Assembly (NCBI RefSeq): GCF_025854275.1
Contig: NZ_CP107567.1
Location: 186,001-250,000 of the forward strand
DNA from: Streptomyces peucetius
GTDB taxonomy: Bacteria; Actinomycetota; Actinomycetes; Streptomycetales; Streptomycetaceae
Length of the DNA stretch: 64,000 nt
Direction of reading: 5' to 3'
Shown: positions 61,726 through 64,000 of the stretch, piece after piece
Position numbering within the stretch: position 1 is the first letter of the stretch
How the letters are laid out: every line of letters begins with the position of its first letter
The notes under the pieces: model-generated
Database searches by the model: none
What the model was told of the DNA's origin: nothing
Seen by the model: only the letters and a program-made list of their open reading frames with translations
Made by a program: the position numbers and the translations under genes

Positions 61726-63456
61726 ATGGCCGCATCTACCACCGAGCCGCCCACTCTCGTCCCGGTGAAAGGCCGCAGGTGGGGAAGTGTGGTCGTCACC
61801 TGGGTGACGACCACCGATCACAAGAAGATCGGGCATCTGTATCTCATCGCGTCGTTCATGTTCTTCGTCATGGGCGGCGTGATGGCGCTGCTGCTGCGGG
61901 CGGAGCTGGCGCGGCCGGGTATGCAGATCATCTCGAACGAGCAGTACAACCAGATGTTCACGCTGCACGGCACGATCATGCTGCTGCTGTTCGCCACCCC
62001 GACCTTCGCGGGTTTCGCCAACGCGGTCATGCCGCTGCAGATCGGCGCGCCGGACGTCGCCTTTCCCCGGCTGAACATGCTGTCGTTCTGGCTGTTCCTC
62101 TTCGGAGGACTCATCGTGGTCAGCAGTCTGCTGACCCCGCAGGGCGCGGCCGACTTCGGCTGGACGGCCTACACACCACTCAGCGGCGACACACGTACCC
62201 CCCAGGTGGGAGGAGACCTGTGGATCATGGGGCTGGCGCTGTCCGGGTTCGGCACCATCCTCGGCGCGGTCAACTTCATCACCACGATCATCGGCCTGCG
62301 CATGCCGGGCATGACGATGTTCCGGATGCCGATCTTCACCTGGAACATCCTGCTGACCTCGGTGCTGGTCATCCTTGCTTTTCCCGTGCTGGCGGCCGCG
62401 CTTCTGGTCCTGGAGGCGGACCGGCGCTTCGGTGCCCAGGTGTTCAGCCCGGAGCACGGCGGCGCGCTCCTGTGGCAGCACCTGTTCTGGTTCTTCGGGC
62501 ACCCGGAGGTCTACATCATCGCGCTGCCGTTCTTCGGCATCATCACCGAGATCATCCCGGTCTTCTCCCGTAAGCCGATCTTCGGCTACATCGGGCTGGT
62601 GGGCGCGACCCTCGCCATCACGGGGCTGTCCGTCACGGTGTGGGCGCACCACATGTTCGCGACCGGCGCGGTGCTGCTGCCGTTCTTCTCGTTCATGAGT
62701 TTCCTGATCGCCGTGCCGACGGGCGTGAAGTTCTTCAACTGGATCGGCACCATGTGGAAGGGCTCGCTGTCGTTCGAGACGCCGATGCTGTGGTCGATCG
62801 GCTTTCTGGTGACGTTCCTGTTCGGCGGCCTGACCGGCATCATCCTCGCCTCGCCGCCGCTGGACTTCCACGTCACCGACACCTACTTCGTCGTGGCCCA
62901 CTTCCACTACGTCGTCTTCGGCACCGTGGTGTTCGCGATGTTCGCCGGCTTCCACTTCTGGTGGCCCAAGATGACCGGCACGATGCTCGACGAGCGCCTG
63001 GGCAAGATCCACTTCTGGACGCTGCTGGTCGGTTTCCACACGACCTTCCTCGTCCAGCACTGGCTCGGCGCCGAAGGCATGCCCCGCCGCTATGCCGACT
63101 ACCTCCACGCGGACGGCTTCACCACCCTCAACACCGTCTCCAGCATCGGGGCGTTCCTGCTGGGAGCGTCCACGCTGCCGTTCTTCTACAACGTATGGAA
63201 GACGGCCAGGACCGGGCGGCGCATCGACGTCGACGACCCATGGGGTTACGGGCGATCGCTGGAGTGGGCGACCTCGTGTCCGCCGCCGCGGCACAACTTC
63301 GTCACCCTTCCCCGTGTCCGCTCCGAGTCGCCGGCGTTCGACATGCATCATCCGGACATCGCACAACTGGACACAGCCGAGGACACCGGCCGTCGCGACG
63401 TCGTCGAGCCCGGCAAGGGGGTGGCTCCATTGACGGGCGAGGACGACGAGCACTGA
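61726..63456 (+). CDS. ctaD: Cytochrome c oxidase subunit I (second copy)
   Basis: A 576-residue subunit I, closely similar to the copy at 16214. All ligands are present: [31 protein letters not shown] and HFHYVVFG. It keeps the long hydrophilic C-terminal part ([20 protein letters not shown]). ATG 61726 is chosen with GGGGA upstream; GTG 61657 would add 23 residues without a ribosome site. Alone, with no ctaC/E/F beside it; it may be the housekeeping or an alternative subunit I. Confidence 0.94.
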   Translation: MAASTTEPPTLVPVKGRRWGSVVVTWVTTTDHKKIGHLYLIASFMFFVMGGVMALLLRAELARPGMQIISNEQYNQMFTLHGTIMLLLFATPTFAGFANAVMPLQIGAPDVAFPRLNMLSFWLFLFGGLIVVSSLLTPQGAADFGWTAYTPLSGDTRTPQVGGDLWIMGLALSGFGTILGAVNFITTIIGLRMPGMTMFRMPIFTWNILLTSVLVILAFPVLAAALLVLEADRRFGAQVFSPEHGGALLWQHLFWFFGHPEVYIIALPFFGIITEIIPVFSRKPIFGYIGLVGATLAITGLSVTVWAHHMFATGAVLLPFFSFMSFLIAVPTGVKFFNWIGTMWKGSLSFETPMLWSIGFLVTFLFGGLTGIILASPPLDFHVTDTYFVVAHFHYVVFGTVVFAMFAGFHFWWPKMTGTMLDERLGKIHFWTLLVGFHTTFLVQHWLGAEGMPRRYADYLHADGFTTLNTVSSIGAFLLGASTLPFFYNVWKTARTGRRIDVDDPWGYGRSLEWATSCPPPRHNFVTLPRVRSESPAFDMHHPDIAQLDTAEDTGRRDVVEPGKGVAPLTGEDDEH

Positions 63457-63644
63457 CGGAGGCGCTGCCCCCTCCTGGACCGCGTCAGGCCCGCGCGGGA
63501 ACCGCGGGTGTGCGGCGACAGCTGCCGAGCGCGCATCGGCCTCACCATGGAAAATAGCACCGCAAAAGACGCATGAATGAGCATTCCACCCGGCGGTGGC
63601 CGAGCGACGACGGTGAGGACGCGGGGGCAGACAGGAAGGCGATC

Positions 63645-64000
63645 ATGGCGAGAGCGATCTGGACCGGAGTGCTGACCTTCGGGCTGGTGTCGGTGCCGGT
63701 GGGTCTCTACACGGCGACCGAGGACCACACCGTCCACTTCCACCAGCTGCAGCGGGGCACCGGTGACCGTGTCCGCTACAAGAGGGTGAACGAGCGCACC
63801 GGGAAGGAGGTCGACAGCGCCGACATCGTGAAGGGCTACGACATCGGCGACGGCGAGTACGTGGTGGTCGAGCCGGAGGAGCTCGAGGAGATCGCCCCGG
63901 GCAAGTCGCGGGTGATCGACATGGCGGGCTTCGTCGACCTCGACGAGGTGGAGCCGGTCTTCTTCGACCGCACGTACTACGTCGCACCGCAGGACAAGGA
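63645..64000 (+). CDS. ku: Ku protein (partial, runs off right edge)
   Basis: First 118 residues of a bacterial Ku: RAIWTGVLTFGLVSVPVGLY, RVRYKRVNERTGKEVDSADI and VVVEPEELEEIAPGKSRVID, ending in FFDRTYYVAP. Ku binds DNA ends and recruits LigD in non-homologous end joining. ATG 63645 has GGAAGG seven bases upstream. Rest lies beyond the window; ligD may follow. The 188-base gap before it (63457-63644) has an AT-rich patch near 63548-63575 but no gene. Confidence 0.95.
   Translation, partial: MARAIWTGVLTFGLVSVPVGLYTATEDHTVHFHQLQRGTGDRVRYKRVNERTGKEVDSADIVKGYDIGDGEYVVVEPEELEEIAPGKSRVIDMAGFVDLDEVEPVFFDRTYYVAPQDK

Noticed and set aside
1..64000. tRNA, rRNA, CRISPR array, prophage or biosynthetic NRPS/type I PKS genes
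   Set aside because: Looked for and not seen; only a small type III PKS cluster is present.

Overview
The window is high-GC (roughly 70%) actinobacterial chromosome, almost certainly Streptomyces or a close relative. This is supported by the codon bias, frequent GTG starts, ATGA/GTGA stop-start overlaps, an actinobacterial-type qcrB, a CtaF-type oxidase subunit IV, a DUF6223 membrane protein, an ECF41-type sigma factor and a Ku gene. No tRNA, rRNA, CRISPR array or intact mobile element was recognised.

Layout. (1) 1-4112: a decayed heterotetrameric sarcosine oxidase operon, soxB-D-A-G on the minus strand. soxB has lost its 5' half together with the 5' half of a divergent GntR/FCD regulator at one breakpoint, and soxA has an internal deletion plus a frame change. 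(2) 4237-6479: VOC protein, AraC-type regulator, DinB-like protein and DUF6223 membrane protein. (3) 6695-14943: a minus-strand nuoA-(NuoB/D-like fusion)-H-J-K-L-M-N cluster. It is a complex-I-like membrane arm without NuoE/F/G/I, with an apparently cofactor-less NuoB/NuoD fusion that carries a His-rich linker. (4) 15467-21336: membrane protein, orphan ctaD-ctaF, convergent orphan qcrB, and a frameshifted SDR pseudogene. (5) 21495-22634: a site-2-protease-like metalloprotease with CBS domains.

(6) 22724-41702 is the most notable block, a fructan/difructose-anhydride (DFA) utilisation locus. It encodes a GH91 inulin fructotransferase with a Tat-leader mini-ORF just upstream, a CUT1 importer (lipoprotein and two permeases, no ATPase), two paralogous LacI regulators, a DUF2961/GH172 protein translationally coupled to a leaderless GH32, a third LacI regulator, a CUT2 fructose/ribose-type ABC system, a PfkB sugar kinase and a secreted multidomain GH32. 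Inferred flow: inulin is converted to DFA outside the cell; DFA is imported and opened by GH172 to a linear disaccharide, which the cytosolic GH32 splits. In parallel, secreted GH32 releases fructose, which is imported by the CUT2 system and phosphorylated by PfkB. Two operator families are visible: an AAACGTTTCGAT type beside the two LacI paralogues, and a tandem TGTCA-N4-TGACA type in front of the CUT2/PfkB genes and the secreted GH32.

(7) 41797-51226: ABM-fold protein, GNAT, SpoIIE/PP2C phosphatase, cold-shock protein, an unrecognised protein, CGNR regulator with a divergent ABM-like gene, AlkD-like HEAT protein, and two overlapping SPFH/band-7 membrane proteins. (8) 51428-52864: remnants of a GH87/mycodextranase-like beta-helix protein and of a secreted alpha/beta hydrolase. 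(9) 53240-56541: DEAD-box helicase, a carboxymuconolactone-decarboxylase-family gene with an ECF41-type promoter, and the divergent ECF41/SigJ-type sigma gene. (10) 56564-60182: a phenolic-lipid-type cluster (type III PKS, ICMT-like methyltransferase, FAD oxidoreductase, divergent UbiA prenyltransferase). (11) 60315-64000: a 33-residue KGG stress protein, an unknown protein, a second ctaD and the start of ku.

Several genes (soxA, soxB, GntR, SDR, GH87, hydrolases) carry deletions or frame changes. This is either real decay or GC-related assembly error, and only reads can tell.
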